Counted from the first letter of the stretch, positions 23,318-32,578 are shown. The stretch is 64,000 nt of DNA from DASQFI01 sp035633215 (GCA_035633215.1 DASQFI010000031.1:1-64000), one strand, 5' to 3'. Numbers and translations are program-made. The notes: generated from the letters alone by a model not told the origin.

Positions 23318-24196
23318 ATGCGCGTCGCAAGAGCGGTGACGATCGGGCTGGCCGTGGTCACGCTGGGAGCCGTGGATCTGATCACCATCTCCGCCGAGCA
23401 GCGTGGCAGCGGCCTCGGCGGCCAGCGCGGCGGCAGCGTCGGCCCCAGGCGGGGTGGCACGCCTACACCTGGCGCCCGGCGCGGCGGTCCGTTCTCCAGC
23501 GCGACGGCCTCGCGCATCCAATCCCGTTCGTACGTCTTCCCGGACACGAACGAGCCCATGGACTATGCCGTCTTCGTCTCGACAAAGGTCGACAAGACGA
23601 AAAAGAGTCCGCTGATCATCGCGTTGCACGGCCTCGGGATGCCGCCGGCCCTCTGGCTCTCCAGAATTACCGACGACGCCCAGGATGGCGGCTACATCGT
23701 CGCCGCGCCGACGGGCTACAACCTGCAGGGATGGTACGGCGCCAACGGGCCGGACTCCGGACGCGGCGCGGTGCCGAACCTCGGCGAGCTGAGCGAGAAG
23801 GACGTCATGAACGTCCTGGCGCTCATGCGGAAAGAATTCCTGATCGACGACCAGCGCATCTACCTGCTCGGCCAGTCGATGGGTGGCGCCGGCGCGCTGT
23901 ATCTCGGGATCAAACATCGAGACATCTGGGCGGCCGTGGCCGCCTCTGCGCCGGCGATTCGAACGAACCTCCATTCGCCCGACGAGCTGGAGCCAGCGCG
24001 GCACCTCCCCATGATCCTCGTGCACGGCGACGCCGATCCCGCGGTGCCGGTCGAGAACACGCGCCCCTGGGCCGAGAAGATGAAGGCACTGAAGATGACC
24101 TACGAGTACCGCGAGCTTCGCGGCGTCGGACACAACGCCATCCAGGACGGCGCGAGGTTCATCTTCGCGTTCTTCAAGACGCACGTGAAGCCGTGA
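23318..24196 (+). CDS. Polyhydroxybutyrate-depolymerase/esterase-like alpha/beta hydrolase, exported
   Basis: ATG 23318, after GAGGGG at 23305-23310, gives 292 residues. A signal peptide is followed by a Gly/Arg-rich spacer (29-60). The domain has the LpqC/PHB-depolymerase pattern: SPLIIALHGLGMPPALW, PTGYNLQGWYGANG, nucleophile Ser187 in LLGQSMGGAGALYLG, Asp240 in LVHGDADPAVP and His272 in GVGHNAI. It likely cleaves esters of polymeric or plant substrates outside the cell. It shares its promoter region with the divergent propeller gene and its stop is one base before the next gene. Confidence 0.9.
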   Translation: MRVARAVTIGLAVVTLGAVDLITISAEQRGSGLGGQRGGSVGPRRGGTPTPGARRGGPFSSATASRIQSRSYVFPDTNEPMDYAVFVSTKVDKTKKSPLIIALHGLGMPPALWLSRITDDAQDGGYIVAAPTGYNLQGWYGANGPDSGRGAVPNLGELSEKDVMNVLALMRKEFLIDDQRIYLLGQSMGGAGALYLGIKHRDIWAAVAASAPAIRTNLHSPDELEPARHLPMILVHGDADPAVPVENTRPWAEKMKALKMTYEYRELRGVGHNAIQDGARFIFAFFKTHVKP

Positions 24197-24197
24197 C

Positions 24198-24686
24198 GTG
24201 ACGTTCACCAGACTCGCCCGGTGGGGCATCGTCGTCATCGCGCTGCACAATCTGGAGGAAGCGCTGACGATGCCGCATTGGCTGGCGCCGAGACTGGCCG
24301 CGCTCGAGGCACGATTCGGAATCCGGCCGCTCGCGGAAGACAGCGACCGCTTCTACGCTGGCCTTGTCGTCGCAACGCTCGTTCCTGCGCTCTGGATCGC
24401 CGTAGCGGCTCGCGCGGAACCTCCGCACCATCGTCAGTTACTCCCTCGTCCTTGTCTACGCAGTGTTCTTCGCGAACGTCCTGGCGCCTCACATCATTGG
24501 CGCCCTCCTGCTCGGCGGCTACATTCCCGGCATCGTGACCGCGAAGGGTTGGTCATTCCGTTCTCGATATGCCTGGCCGTGCGCCATCCGCGGTACGCGA
24601 CCGCAGGCGGTCTGGCTGTGGCAGTGTTCGCCACGTTCGCACTCTATCTCCCACTGCTGTCAATCCTGCTGGGGATGTGGCGTTAG
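24198..24686 (+). pseudogene. HXXEE-domain membrane protein gene with two compensating frameshifts
   Basis: The frame from 24198 begins ARWGIVVIALHNLEEALTMP, containing the HxxEE signature of a small family of four-helix membrane proteins, and ends LAVAVFATFALYLPLLSILL. In between (about 24410-24550) the same frame is basic and unlike a membrane protein, while the +1 frame carries the expected helix (IVSYSLVLVYAVFFANVLAP, then HIIGALLLGGYIPGIVTA). Two opposite single-base indels therefore flank a 140-base stretch. A real double mutation or assembly error would look the same. If the indels are repaired the protein has about 162 residues; function of the family is unknown. Confidence 0.65.
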
Positions 24687-24864
24687 AAACTGATCCGCGC
24701 CAGTCGCGTCTCAACACCGGCACCCGCCCGACAATCTTCGTTCAGCCGAAATTACGATCCTGTTCCCGCTCGCGAAGATCCGCGATATTTCCGCGAGCTT
24801 TCGCGACCCTTCGGGCAGGCTCGGGACTTGCACAATGACCAGGGCCACAGTCGAGAGGAGACGC

Positions 24865-25524
24865 ATGCGCAAACGATTCATCGTCTTGTTGCTCGGGTCG
24901 ATTGTCGTCGCTGGGACGGACGCGCAGGCACAGACGTGCCGCGGCAGCGTGCCGATCGGGCGAATGTCCCACGGGATCGTGGACGTCGGCACGGCGTTTT
25001 CGAAATACACGAACAGCTACGGCGCCAACGTCGGCGGCGGATCGGACAGGTGGTTCGCGGGCGGCGGCATCCAGGGACTCCACTATTCGGATCTCGACGC
25101 GCGCACCTGGGCGGTCACTGGAATCGGCGGCGCGCAGATCGACGCCGATGCCGGCCGGTATTTCATGATCTGTCCGATGTCGGCGGTGACCTTCGAGCGC
25201 GCCAACGCGATCTTTGGCGACGACGTGTCGGCGAGGACACTGACGCTGAGCGGCGGCGCCGCCGTCGGCATCAACGCGTTCCAGGACACGATGGTGTCTC
25301 TGGTCCCGACGGTGGGCCTCTTCGTCTCGAGAGCGAGTACGCTCGTCGATGTCGCCGGCGATCGTGTGACGGTCGGCGAGACATACAGCACGCTGCAGGC
25401 TGGCGTGGGTGTGCTCCTCGGCGAGCGGGCCAGCATCACGCCGATGCTGGTCATCCCGATCGGCCTCGAAGGCGGCCAGAAGACCTTCTCACTGTCGTAC
25501 GCATTCAGCTTCGGCCGGCGATAA
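24865..25524 (+). CDS. Outer-membrane beta-barrel-like protein
   Basis: ATG 24865 with GAGGAG at 24854-24859 gives 219 residues with a signal peptide (RKRFIVLLLGSIVVAGTDAQAQ). The rest shows alternating strands with small residues: ALNVGGG-type turns, TLTLSGGAAVGINAF, SLVPTVGLFVSRAS, TYSTLQAGVGVLL and a last strand FSLSYAFSFGRR. Two cysteines (QTCRG, MICPMS) may be bridged. The 8-strand barrel size resembles small OmpA/OmpX-type proteins. No function is visible. Confidence 0.75.
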   Translation: MRKRFIVLLLGSIVVAGTDAQAQTCRGSVPIGRMSHGIVDVGTAFSKYTNSYGANVGGGSDRWFAGGGIQGLHYSDLDARTWAVTGIGGAQIDADAGRYFMICPMSAVTFERANAIFGDDVSARTLTLSGGAAVGINAFQDTMVSLVPTVGLFVSRASTLVDVAGDRVTVGETYSTLQAGVGVLLGERASITPMLVIPIGLEGGQKTFSLSYAFSFGRR

Positions 25525-25659
25525 CCGGCCGACGCCTCACGCGCCCGCGGCCGGGTGCTGTCCCAGTCACCCGGCCGCGGCCCCCCACTTCGGTGGAACA
25601 ACACGCCGCCGGGGCGGGCCGGTATAAAGCGTCCACCGCATCATGTCGATGATTTGGAC

Positions 25660-25776
25660 ATGATGTTCAGCAAGGCCTCCCTGGCTGTTCTGGGTCTCAC
25701 TTTCCTCGGAACCTTCGTCAATCTCTACATCATGCGCAGGCGCGTGCGCCCGAGGCGGGCGCCGGTCAAGCCGTAG
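25660..25776 (+). CDS. Small membrane protein (38 aa)
   Basis: From ATG 25660 (or 25663) the frame reads MMFSKASLAVLGLTFLGTF then VNLYIMRRR and a Pro/Arg tail. It is one membrane helix with a positive cytosolic end, a layout seen in small proteins of this phylum. It is separated from flanking genes and may have its own promoter. Confidence 0.5.
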   Translation: MMFSKASLAVLGLTFLGTFVNLYIMRRRVRPRRAPVKP

Positions 25777-25782
25777 GCGCGA

Positions 25783-26544
25783 TCATCTGATCGATCCGAT
25801 CACCTTGCGATCCTGATCGCGAATCTCGCCGGTCTTGGCGTCGAACTGCGCGGAGAGGAAGACGCCGTTCGCGCCGCGGATCTGCGGGCGCTGACTCTGC
25901 GCGCCGGCCGATCCGGTCCTCGGATACGCCACCGTGTTCACCTTCGGCGTCTGCTTGGCGACGGCCGCGATGACCTCCTTCACGAGCACGTCCATGACCT
26001 CCATGACGTCCGGCGGCTTTTCGAAAATCACGTCGAGGCTGACGAAACTGCCGTGGGGCGGCGCCGGCGTCTTGTGGGTCCGGACTTCAATCGTGTAGCC
26101 CGTGCGCACGACCGGCGTGGCCGCGGCGCGATGGCTCGGCGACTTGATCGCGCCGGTCTTGGGATCGTAGTTGAGCGTCGCGGAGCCATCAGGCAGAGGA
26201 AGCGGACCTTCCTGGTTGAACCAGGCCGTCGCCCGCAACTCGTAGTCCACACGCACCGTTCGTACGGTCGTGTTGATGCAATGCTGCAGCACGGCCGCGG
26301 CCTCGTCGGCCGTGGGACGCCGTTCCACGAACGTGATGTACAAGTTGTCGGCCGGGTTCCTCGCCTCGCCCGGCGTGAACTTGCCCGCGTACTTCAGCGG
26401 ACTGCCGGCACTCGGGCAATTGATTGCTCGATCCGAGGAGGGCCGGCGCAGTCCTCCGCCGGACGAGCCGCATGAGGCGGTCAGCATGGCGAGGACGACG
26501 GCCGTAGCGTGGGGAGCTCGGAGTCCGATCACAATTCTGCGCAC
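25783..26544 (-). CDS. Lipoprotein of unknown function
   Basis: The 253-residue protein starts with a signal sequence ending in the lipobox LTASC. It contains strands such as NLYITFVERRPTADEAAAVL, VRTVRVDYELRATAWF and ATLNYDPKTGAIKSP, and a later repeated motif (FLSAQFDAKTGEIRD) that resembles the earlier NYDPKTGAIK. The pair suggests two related domains. I do not recognise the family. The end of the protein faces the small membrane protein gene; upstream lies GGAAAGAG-type sequence similar to the promoter elements elsewhere in the window. Confidence 0.7.
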   Translation of the reverse strand: MRRIVIGLRAPHATAVVLAMLTASCGSSGGGLRRPSSDRAINCPSAGSPLKYAGKFTPGEARNPADNLYITFVERRPTADEAAAVLQHCINTTVRTVRVDYELRATAWFNQEGPLPLPDGSATLNYDPKTGAIKSPSHRAAATPVVRTGYTIEVRTHKTPAPPHGSFVSLDVIFEKPPDVMEVMDVLVKEVIAAVAKQTPKVNTVAYPRTGSAGAQSQRPQIRGANGVFLSAQFDAKTGEIRDQDRKVIGSIR

Positions 26545-26642
26545 GGCAGTCAGCGGGCGTAAAGACGACTCTTTCCGCCGGAAAATTGGGAACCGTCTTG
26601 TAGCCTACTGCCCGCCATTCTCGAAGTAAAGCAGGAGGACGC

Positions 26643-28058
26643 CTACATCGTCTCGGCCAGCGCCCGGCGCGCGGCAAAGTACCCGCACATGCCGTGGACG
26701 CTCACGCCTGGCGGCGTCGCAGCCGAGCAGAGATACACACCACGCAGTGGTGTCGCATAGCGCAGCCAGATCGATCGCTCAACCAGTTGACGCAGATCGT
26801 TCACGCCCGACGCGATGTCGCCTCCGACGAAGTTCGCGTTCCGGCGCTCGAGGTCGGCCGGCCCCGACACCGCGCGAGCGAGAACACGGTCGCGGAACCC
26901 CGGGGCGAATCGCTCGATCTGCTGTTCGATGCGCGGCAGCATGTCCGCGGTGGATCCGTGTGGCACGTGGCAGTACCCCCACGCGATGTGCCGGCCCGCC
27001 GGCGCGCGGGTCGGATCGAAGAGCGTGGGCTGCACGAGTAAGACGAACGGCCGCTCCGAGGTCGTGCCGTTCCAGGCATCCCGCTCCGACCGCGCCACCT
27101 CGTGGAGCGTGCCGCCCAGATGAAGCGTGCCGGCGCGCGCGCACTCAGCCGCGCGCCACGGAATGGGTCCGTCGAGCGCCCAGTCCATTTTGAACACGCC
27201 CATCCCGTACCGATATCGCTCCAGCCGCCGCCGATAGCGGGCCGGCAACAGGTGGCTGGCGAGGCGCAGGAAGGGACGTGGCGAGAGATCGCAAAGCACG
27301 GCGCGCGCCGACGGTAATTCGTCGAGCGAAGTGATCCGCGTCCCCGTCACGATCTGTCCACCCAGCGTCCGCAGGTGCGCGGCGAGCGCGTTCGTGAGCG
27401 ACTGGGCTCCACCGCGCGGCAGGAGCCAGCCGAAGGCATGCGCCATCGCGCCAAGCACGAGCCCGAACGCCGCCGACGGCGGGGTGTCGAGCGGCAGCAT
27501 GCCGTGCGCGGCAATCCCGGCGAACAGCGCGCGCGTCCGCTCCTCGCCGAACCGGCTGCGCGCCAGCGACTCGGCGGACCGTACGGCGAGGCGGCCGAAC
27601 GCGGCGAGCGCGAGCGGGTGGCGCGGCAAGGCGGGCGGGCCGAGCACGGACCCTTCCAGCCGGGACCAGTTGTCAGCGATTGGTCCGAGGACGGATCGAT
27701 AGGCGTGTTCGTCGCGTCCGAGACCGGCGGCCGTTTGATCGATGGATCGGTACACCACCGCCGCACTGCCATCGTCGAACGGATGCGCGAGCATCGCGCC
27801 GGGCTCGACCCACTCGAGGCCGTATGACGCGAGCGGAAGCGTCCGGAAGAAGGGCGAGGCGGCGGCCATCGGATAGACCGCCGAGCAGACGTCGTGGACG
27901 AAGCCGGCCTGGGTGAGCGCGGCCGATCGGACGCCGCCACCGATCGTCTCCTCCGCTTCGAACACCGTGACGCGACAACCCGCCTGCGCGAGGACGATCG
28001 CCGCCGACAGCCCATTCGGCCCCGACCCGATGACGATCGCATCCGCACTGGTGCGCAC
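26643..28058 (-). CDS. FAD-dependent oxidoreductase (phytoene desaturase-like)
   Basis: GTG at 28058 starts VRTSADAIVIGSGPNGLSAA; the dinucleotide-binding GxGxNGLS loop is at residues 11-17 and the Glu of VFEAEETIGGG binds the ribose. A longer start at 28127 lies across the promoter elements. The protein has 471 residues, close to the CrtI-like NAD(P)/FAD oxidoreductase family, ending PPGVSVHGMCGYFAARRAL with the C-terminal FAD motif. Related enzymes desaturate or isomerise isoprenoids, but no carotenoid genes are nearby. The gene is divergent from the LMF gene and shares matching promoter-like elements with it. Confidence 0.88.
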   Translation of the reverse strand: MRTSADAIVIGSGPNGLSAAIVLAQAGCRVTVFEAEETIGGGVRSAALTQAGFVHDVCSAVYPMAAASPFFRTLPLASYGLEWVEPGAMLAHPFDDGSAAVVYRSIDQTAAGLGRDEHAYRSVLGPIADNWSRLEGSVLGPPALPRHPLALAAFGRLAVRSAESLARSRFGEERTRALFAGIAAHGMLPLDTPPSAAFGLVLGAMAHAFGWLLPRGGAQSLTNALAAHLRTLGGQIVTGTRITSLDELPSARAVLCDLSPRPFLRLASHLLPARYRRRLERYRYGMGVFKMDWALDGPIPWRAAECARAGTLHLGGTLHEVARSERDAWNGTTSERPFVLLVQPTLFDPTRAPAGRHIAWGYCHVPHGSTADMLPRIEQQIERFAPGFRDRVLARAVSGPADLERRNANFVGGDIASGVNDLRQLVERSIWLRYATPLRGVYLCSAATPPGVSVHGMCGYFAARRALAETM

Positions 28059-28104
28059 GCTCGAGATGCCTCCGCCGGGCGGAACGCCCGGCCTACAATG
28101 GCAT

Positions 28105-28206
28105 GTTCCGTTCCAACTTTCCGCCAAAAGGCTAAATGCGGCGAGTGGCTGCGGCAGTTGCGGTGAAGGTTGGTGCTCATTGGTGGATTAAGTTGGAACG
28201 GCACTA
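28105..28206. promoter_or_regulatory. Second divergent pair of matching promoter-like elements
   Basis: GTTCCGTTCCAACTTTCCGCC at 28105-28125 (minus-strand reading GGAAAGTTGGAACGG) and AAGTTGGAACGGCAC at 28190-28204 on the plus strand share the core AAGTTGGAACGG. Each faces its own gene at about 30 and 12 bases from the start codon. The form resembles the pair at 23184-23289 (GGAAAGTGAGAACG). Confidence 0.5.
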
Positions 28207-28216
28207 GTCGTTCGAT

Positions 28217-29677
28217 GTGAGCGCTATGGCGAGCGACGTCTCAGCCTACTGGTTTTCGCGTCTCGTCTTCGAGCGGGGCCTCGCCCTCATCTACCTTGTC
28301 GCCTTTGTGGGCGCGGCCAATCAGTTTGTGCCGCTGCTCGGCGAGCGCGGCCTGCTGTCGGTCGCACGCTTCACGCAGGCGGTGCCGCTTCGCGCCTCGC
28401 CCAGCCTGTTCTTCTTCTGGCAGTCGGACACGGTCCTGCGGATCGCGGCCTGGTCGGGTGTGGCGCTCTCGTGTCTCATCCTGCTGGACATCCCGCAGCG
28501 GCGCGGGGCCCTCGCCGCGGCCGCCGTCTGGACCGCGCTCTGGATTCTCTATCTTTCGTTCGTGAACGTCGGCCAGACGTTCTACGGATTCGGCTGGGAA
28601 TCGCTCCTGCTCGAGGCCGGGTTCCTGGCGATCTTTCTCGGCGGCCGGACGACGCCGCCGTCGATCTGGCTCGGCTGGCTCTGGGCCTGGCTGCTCTTCC
28701 GCCTGATGTTCGGCGCGGGGCTGATCAAGCTGCGCGGCGACCCGTGCTGGCGCGACCTCACCTGTCTCGACTACTACTTCGAGACGCAGCCGATGCCCAA
28801 CCCGCTCAGCTGGTATTTCCACTGGATGCCGGCGGCCGTGCATCGCGGGGGAGTGGCCGTCAACCACTTCGTCGAGCTGATCGTGCCGTTCTTCTACTTC
28901 ACGCCGGCGCCGCTCTCGTCGATCGCGGCGCTTGTGACGATCGTCTTTCAGCTCGTGCTCATCGTGAGCGGCAACCTGTCATGGCTGAACTGGCTCACGA
29001 TCGTGCTCTGCCTGCCGCTCATCGACGATCGCTGGTGGTCGTGGCTGCCGGTGACGCCACCGGCGCTCGAGGCCCCGGCCTCGATGTACCGGTATGTGGT
29101 CTACGGGCTGGTTGCCGTCGTCGCGACGCTCAGCATTCGTCCGACCCGCAACCTGCTGTCACCGTCGCAGATGATGAACTTCTCGTTCAATCCCCTTCAC
29201 ATCGTCAACACGTACGGGGCGTTCGGCAGCATCACGCGAACGCGGTACGAGATCGTGCTCGAGGGAACGGACGCGCCCGTCGTCACGCCGGACACGCGCT
29301 GGCGGGAATACGAATTCAAAGGCAAGCCTGGCGATCCGGCGAGGCGGCCCCCGCAGGTCGCGCCGTACCACCTGCGGCTCGACTGGCTGATGTGGTTTGC
29401 CGCGATGTCGCCGGCGCCGCGCGATGCCTGGTTCCGGTCGCTTGTCGTTCGTCTGCTCGAGGGCGATCGACACGTCGTATCCCTGCTTGATTCCACGCCG
29501 TTCCCCGATCGGCCGCCGCGGTTCCTGCGGGCGCGGTACTATCGGTACCGGTTCACGTCGCCCGAGGAGCGCGCCGCGACCGGCGCCTGGTGGAAGCGCG
29601 ATCTGGCGGGCGAGTTCATGCCGGCCGTGTCGCTGGACCAGCTCAATCGCGGCAGCGCGCGGCCGACAATGCGATGA
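28217..29677 (+). CDS. Lipase maturation factor (LMF) family membrane protein
   Basis: The 486-residue protein (GTG 28217; ATG 28226 is a further choice) has about eight to ten membrane helices in its first 310 residues, including VFERGLALIYLVAFVGAANQ and LFRLMFGAGLIKLRGDPCW. The LMF signature GAGLIKLRGDPCW is complete, and the C-terminal soluble part from about 325 has TRYEIVLEGTD and PRFLRARYYRYRF as in family members. LMF proteins help fold secreted lipases in the human ER; bacterial members act in the envelope and are found with secreted proteins. It precedes the lipoprotein gene by 13 bases. Confidence 0.9.
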   Translation: MSAMASDVSAYWFSRLVFERGLALIYLVAFVGAANQFVPLLGERGLLSVARFTQAVPLRASPSLFFFWQSDTVLRIAAWSGVALSCLILLDIPQRRGALAAAAVWTALWILYLSFVNVGQTFYGFGWESLLLEAGFLAIFLGGRTTPPSIWLGWLWAWLLFRLMFGAGLIKLRGDPCWRDLTCLDYYFETQPMPNPLSWYFHWMPAAVHRGGVAVNHFVELIVPFFYFTPAPLSSIAALVTIVFQLVLIVSGNLSWLNWLTIVLCLPLIDDRWWSWLPVTPPALEAPASMYRYVVYGLVAVVATLSIRPTRNLLSPSQMMNFSFNPLHIVNTYGAFGSITRTRYEIVLEGTDAPVVTPDTRWREYEFKGKPGDPARRPPQVAPYHLRLDWLMWFAAMSPAPRDAWFRSLVVRLLEGDRHVVSLLDSTPFPDRPPRFLRARYYRYRFTSPEERAATGAWWKRDLAGEFMPAVSLDQLNRGSARPTMR

Positions 29678-29690
29678 TCGATGGGGGTTC

Positions 29691-31115
29691 ATGACCGCTG
29701 CGACACTCCTTCGTTCGGCCGGCATCCTCGCCGTCGCGCTGCTCGGCCTGTCGGCCTGCAGCCGGGGCGAGAAGGCGAGCGGCACGGGACCCGGCGCTGA
29801 GCTCCGCGCATTGACCGGCGCACCGGCGCGCGCGGTGTGGGTGCAGGGCGACGGCACTGATCCGCGAGCGGCCGGCGACCAGCTCATCCTGATGGGCCTC
29901 GACACGCAGGACGGTCGCGGCGAACGAATCATCCTCAATCAGCGGCGCAGCTACGTGAAGCCGATGTTCACACCGAAAGGCAACCGCATCGTCTTCTCGA
30001 GCCGCGTCGAGCCCGGCCCGCCGGAGGTCTTCATCGTCAACTGGGACGGCACGGGACTGAGAACGCTTTCGGCGGGCTTCGGTCTCGCGGTCTGGGAGAA
30101 TCCGGTCGACCAGAGCGAATGGATGTACGTCGGCAGCAACAACACCAGACACGACTTCGCCACGGTGACGCGCTTCCCGATCGACGCGCCCGACAAGCGC
30201 GAGCTCGTCTGGAACGCCTCGCTCGTCAGCATGGACACCTTCCAGGTCTCGGCCGATGGCCGCTTCGCGGGCGGACTGTTTCCCTGGCCGCACGCGGGGA
30301 TCGCCGACTTGCGGAAAGGCACGGTCACGCGTCTCGGCGACGGCTGCTGGCCCGGACTCGCGCGTGTCCGCGGACCGCTGTTCTGGTACTTCGACGGCGC
30401 GCACCGGAATCTGACGATGGTGGATGTGGCGGCCGAGTCGCGGTGGATGGTGAACATCAACGCGGCGCCCGGCTTCGACGGCGCCGAGGTCTACCACCCG
30501 CGCTGGACGAATCATCCGCGGTTCATGACGATTTCCGGGCCGTACAACCAGGGCGGACCGAATCAGGCGCGCACCGGGGGACCGCAGGTCGAGGTGTATC
30601 TCGGCCGCTTCAGCCAGGACTTCTCGCAGATCGAAGCGTGGGCGCGGGTCACGAACAATTCCGGCGGCGATTCCTATCCTGACGTCTGGATCGACGTCGC
30701 GCGCAGTCCGCACGCCAAGGTCAGCGGTCCCATCGGTCCGATGCGCACCACCGCCAGCAAGACCACGGCGTCCCACGGGCCGCCCGATGCGACGCGTCTG
30801 GTCGCGAGCGTCCGGCTCACGCAGGCCGGTCCGATCCCGACGCCGGAGTCGATCCTGCCCTACCGCAGCGCGCTGGTCGTCAACGACTACGAAGTCGTCG
30901 AGGTGCGTGCCGGCACCTACACGGAACGGACGATCAAGATCGCGCAGTGGGCGATCCGGGATGGCCGCGTGCTCCCCACCGCACGCAAGACCGCCGGCGC
31001 GGCGTTCACGCTGACGGTGGAACGCTACGACGCGCACCCCGAGCTCGAAGGCGAGCGCCTGATCGCCACCGGCGCCGCATCGTCGCTGCCGCTGTACTAC
31101 GATATCGGGCGATAG
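29691..31115 (+). CDS. WD40/TolB-like propeller lipoprotein
   Basis: ATG 29691 opens TAATLLRSAGILAVALLGLSAC, a lipoprotein signal with lipobox LSAC. The mature part has TolB-type blades: KPMFTPKGNRIVFSSRVEPG, VFIVNWDGTGLRTLSAGFGL, QVSADGRFAGGLFPWP and HPRWTNHPRFMTISGP. Protein length is 474 residues. The late part (about 340-470) has a further beta domain. It lies between the LMF gene and a polysaccharide acetylation pair, so it may scaffold or sense material at the outer membrane, but this is inference from position. Confidence 0.8.
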   Translation: MTAATLLRSAGILAVALLGLSACSRGEKASGTGPGAELRALTGAPARAVWVQGDGTDPRAAGDQLILMGLDTQDGRGERIILNQRRSYVKPMFTPKGNRIVFSSRVEPGPPEVFIVNWDGTGLRTLSAGFGLAVWENPVDQSEWMYVGSNNTRHDFATVTRFPIDAPDKRELVWNASLVSMDTFQVSADGRFAGGLFPWPHAGIADLRKGTVTRLGDGCWPGLARVRGPLFWYFDGAHRNLTMVDVAAESRWMVNINAAPGFDGAEVYHPRWTNHPRFMTISGPYNQGGPNQARTGGPQVEVYLGRFSQDFSQIEAWARVTNNSGGDSYPDVWIDVARSPHAKVSGPIGPMRTTASKTTASHGPPDATRLVASVRLTQAGPIPTPESILPYRSALVVNDYEVVEVRAGTYTERTIKIAQWAIRDGRVLPTARKTAGAAFTLTVERYDAHPELEGERLIATGAASSLPLYYDIGR

Positions 31116-31164
31116 ACCTCAGGTTTCTTTTTTGGAAGAGCAAAGCGAAAAGAAACCCGAGGTC
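31115..31164 (+). repeat. Hairpin between propeller and AlgI-like genes that includes the latter's ribosome binding site
   Basis: GACCTCAGGTTTCTTTT (31115-31131) and AAAAGAAACCCGAGGTC (31148-31164) pair with one mismatch around a 16-nt loop. GAGG (31159-31162), the ribosome binding site for the ATG at 31175, is inside the right arm. No T-run follows, so it may act as translation attenuator or processing site rather than terminator. Confidence 0.7.
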
Positions 31165-31174
31165 GTCTTCCCCG

Positions 31175-32578
31175 ATGGTCTTCAGTTCCTATCTCTTTCT
31201 CTTCTACTTCCTGCCGGTGGCGCTGGTGCTCTACTACGCCTCGCCGCCGCGCGCCCGCCATCTCACGCTCACCCTCGTCAGCTACGTGTTCTACGGCTGG
31301 GCCAATCCGCTGTTTCTGTTTCTGCTACTCTTCACGACCGCGGTCGACTACGCGGCCGGGCTGATCATCGCGCAGCGGACTCGGCACGCCCGGCTGGCCC
31401 TGATCGTCTCGCTCGGCAGCAACCTTCTGCTGCTCGGTTTTTTCAAGTACTACAACTTCGGCGCCGAGACGATTGACGCGATGGCGGAGCGGCTCGGGCT
31501 GGGCGACACCGGCCTCGACTCGGCGCTGCGCGTCACGCTGCCGCTCGGCATCAGCTTCTACACGTTTCAGTCGATGAGCTACACCATCGACGTCTATCGC
31601 GGCCAGGCCACTGCGATTCGGAGCTTCATCGACTTCGCGTGCTTCGTCTCGATGTTCCCGCAGCTCGTGGCGGGGCCGATCATCCGGTTCACGGAGGTCG
31701 CCGACCAGCTTCGGTCGCGCACGCACACCCTGACGAAGTTTGCGCGCGGCGTCTCGTTCGTCGCCCTCGGTCTGGCGAAAAAGGTGCTGATCGCGAACCC
31801 CTGCGGCAAGATCGCCGACCTCTCGTTCGAGGCCGGCTCGCTCGAACCCCTGGAAGCGTGGTACGGCGTCACCGCCTACGCGTTCCAGATCTACTTCGAC
31901 TTCAGCGGGTACTCCGACATGGCGATCGGCCTCGGGCTGATGCTGGGGTTCGTCTTCGCGAAGAACTTCGACTCGCCGTACCGGTCGCAGTCGATCACGG
32001 AGTTCTGGCGCCGGTGGCACATCTCGCTCTCGACCTGGCTGCGCGATTATCTCTACGTGCCGCTCGGTGGCAATCGCCTCGGCCCGGTGCGCACGTACAT
32101 CAACCTGCTCATCGTCATGCTGCTGGGCGGCCTCTGGCATGGCGCGGCGTGGACGTTCGTCGTCTGGGGCGGGCTCCACGGCGTCCTGCTCGCATTCGAG
32201 CGGTTCGCCGGCAAAACGGCGCTCTACGCCGGGTTCCCCAGCTCGCTGCGCGTTGGGCTGACGTTCGTCACGGTTCTCGTCACGTGGGTGTTCTTTCGTG
32301 CGAACGATCTGCCGCACGCGTTCAGGTATCTCGGCGACATGTTGGGCATCGGCGATCCGCACGCCGGCGCGGCGCTGCTCTCAGGCATCGTCTATCAGCC
32401 GTATTACCTCGGAACGTTTCTCCTGGCCGGCGTGATCGTCTGGGGCGCGCCGCAGACCTGGGACTGGACACGGACGTTGACGATGCCGAAGGCCGCGACG
32501 AGTCTGGCGCTGCTCGGACTCGCGGTGATCGCGCTCACGACCCAGGCGTTCAACCCGTTCATCTATTTCATCTTCTGA
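31175..32578 (+). CDS. MBOAT-family O-acyltransferase (AlgI-like)
   Basis: ATG 31175 gives 467 residues with about ten membrane helices. The family signatures are there: MVFSSYLFLFYFLPVALVLY at the N-terminus, LPLGISFYTFQSMSYTIDVYRG, PQLVAGPIIRF, and FDFSGYSDMAIGLG, ITEFWRRWHISLSTWLRDYL, and the catalytic histidine at about residue 322 in GGLWHGAAWTF. AlgI-type proteins pass acetyl groups through the membrane for polysaccharide or cell-wall O-acetylation. The neighbouring SGNH protein is the expected partner. Substrate is unknown because no polymer synthase gene is in the window. Confidence 0.92.
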   Translation: MVFSSYLFLFYFLPVALVLYYASPPRARHLTLTLVSYVFYGWANPLFLFLLLFTTAVDYAAGLIIAQRTRHARLALIVSLGSNLLLLGFFKYYNFGAETIDAMAERLGLGDTGLDSALRVTLPLGISFYTFQSMSYTIDVYRGQATAIRSFIDFACFVSMFPQLVAGPIIRFTEVADQLRSRTHTLTKFARGVSFVALGLAKKVLIANPCGKIADLSFEAGSLEPLEAWYGVTAYAFQIYFDFSGYSDMAIGLGLMLGFVFAKNFDSPYRSQSITEFWRRWHISLSTWLRDYLYVPLGGNRLGPVRTYINLLIVMLLGGLWHGAAWTFVVWGGLHGVLLAFERFAGKTALYAGFPSSLRVGLTFVTVLVTWVFFRANDLPHAFRYLGDMLGIGDPHAGAALLSGIVYQPYYLGTFLLAGVIVWGAPQTWDWTRTLTMPKAATSLALLGLAVIALTTQAFNPFIYFIF

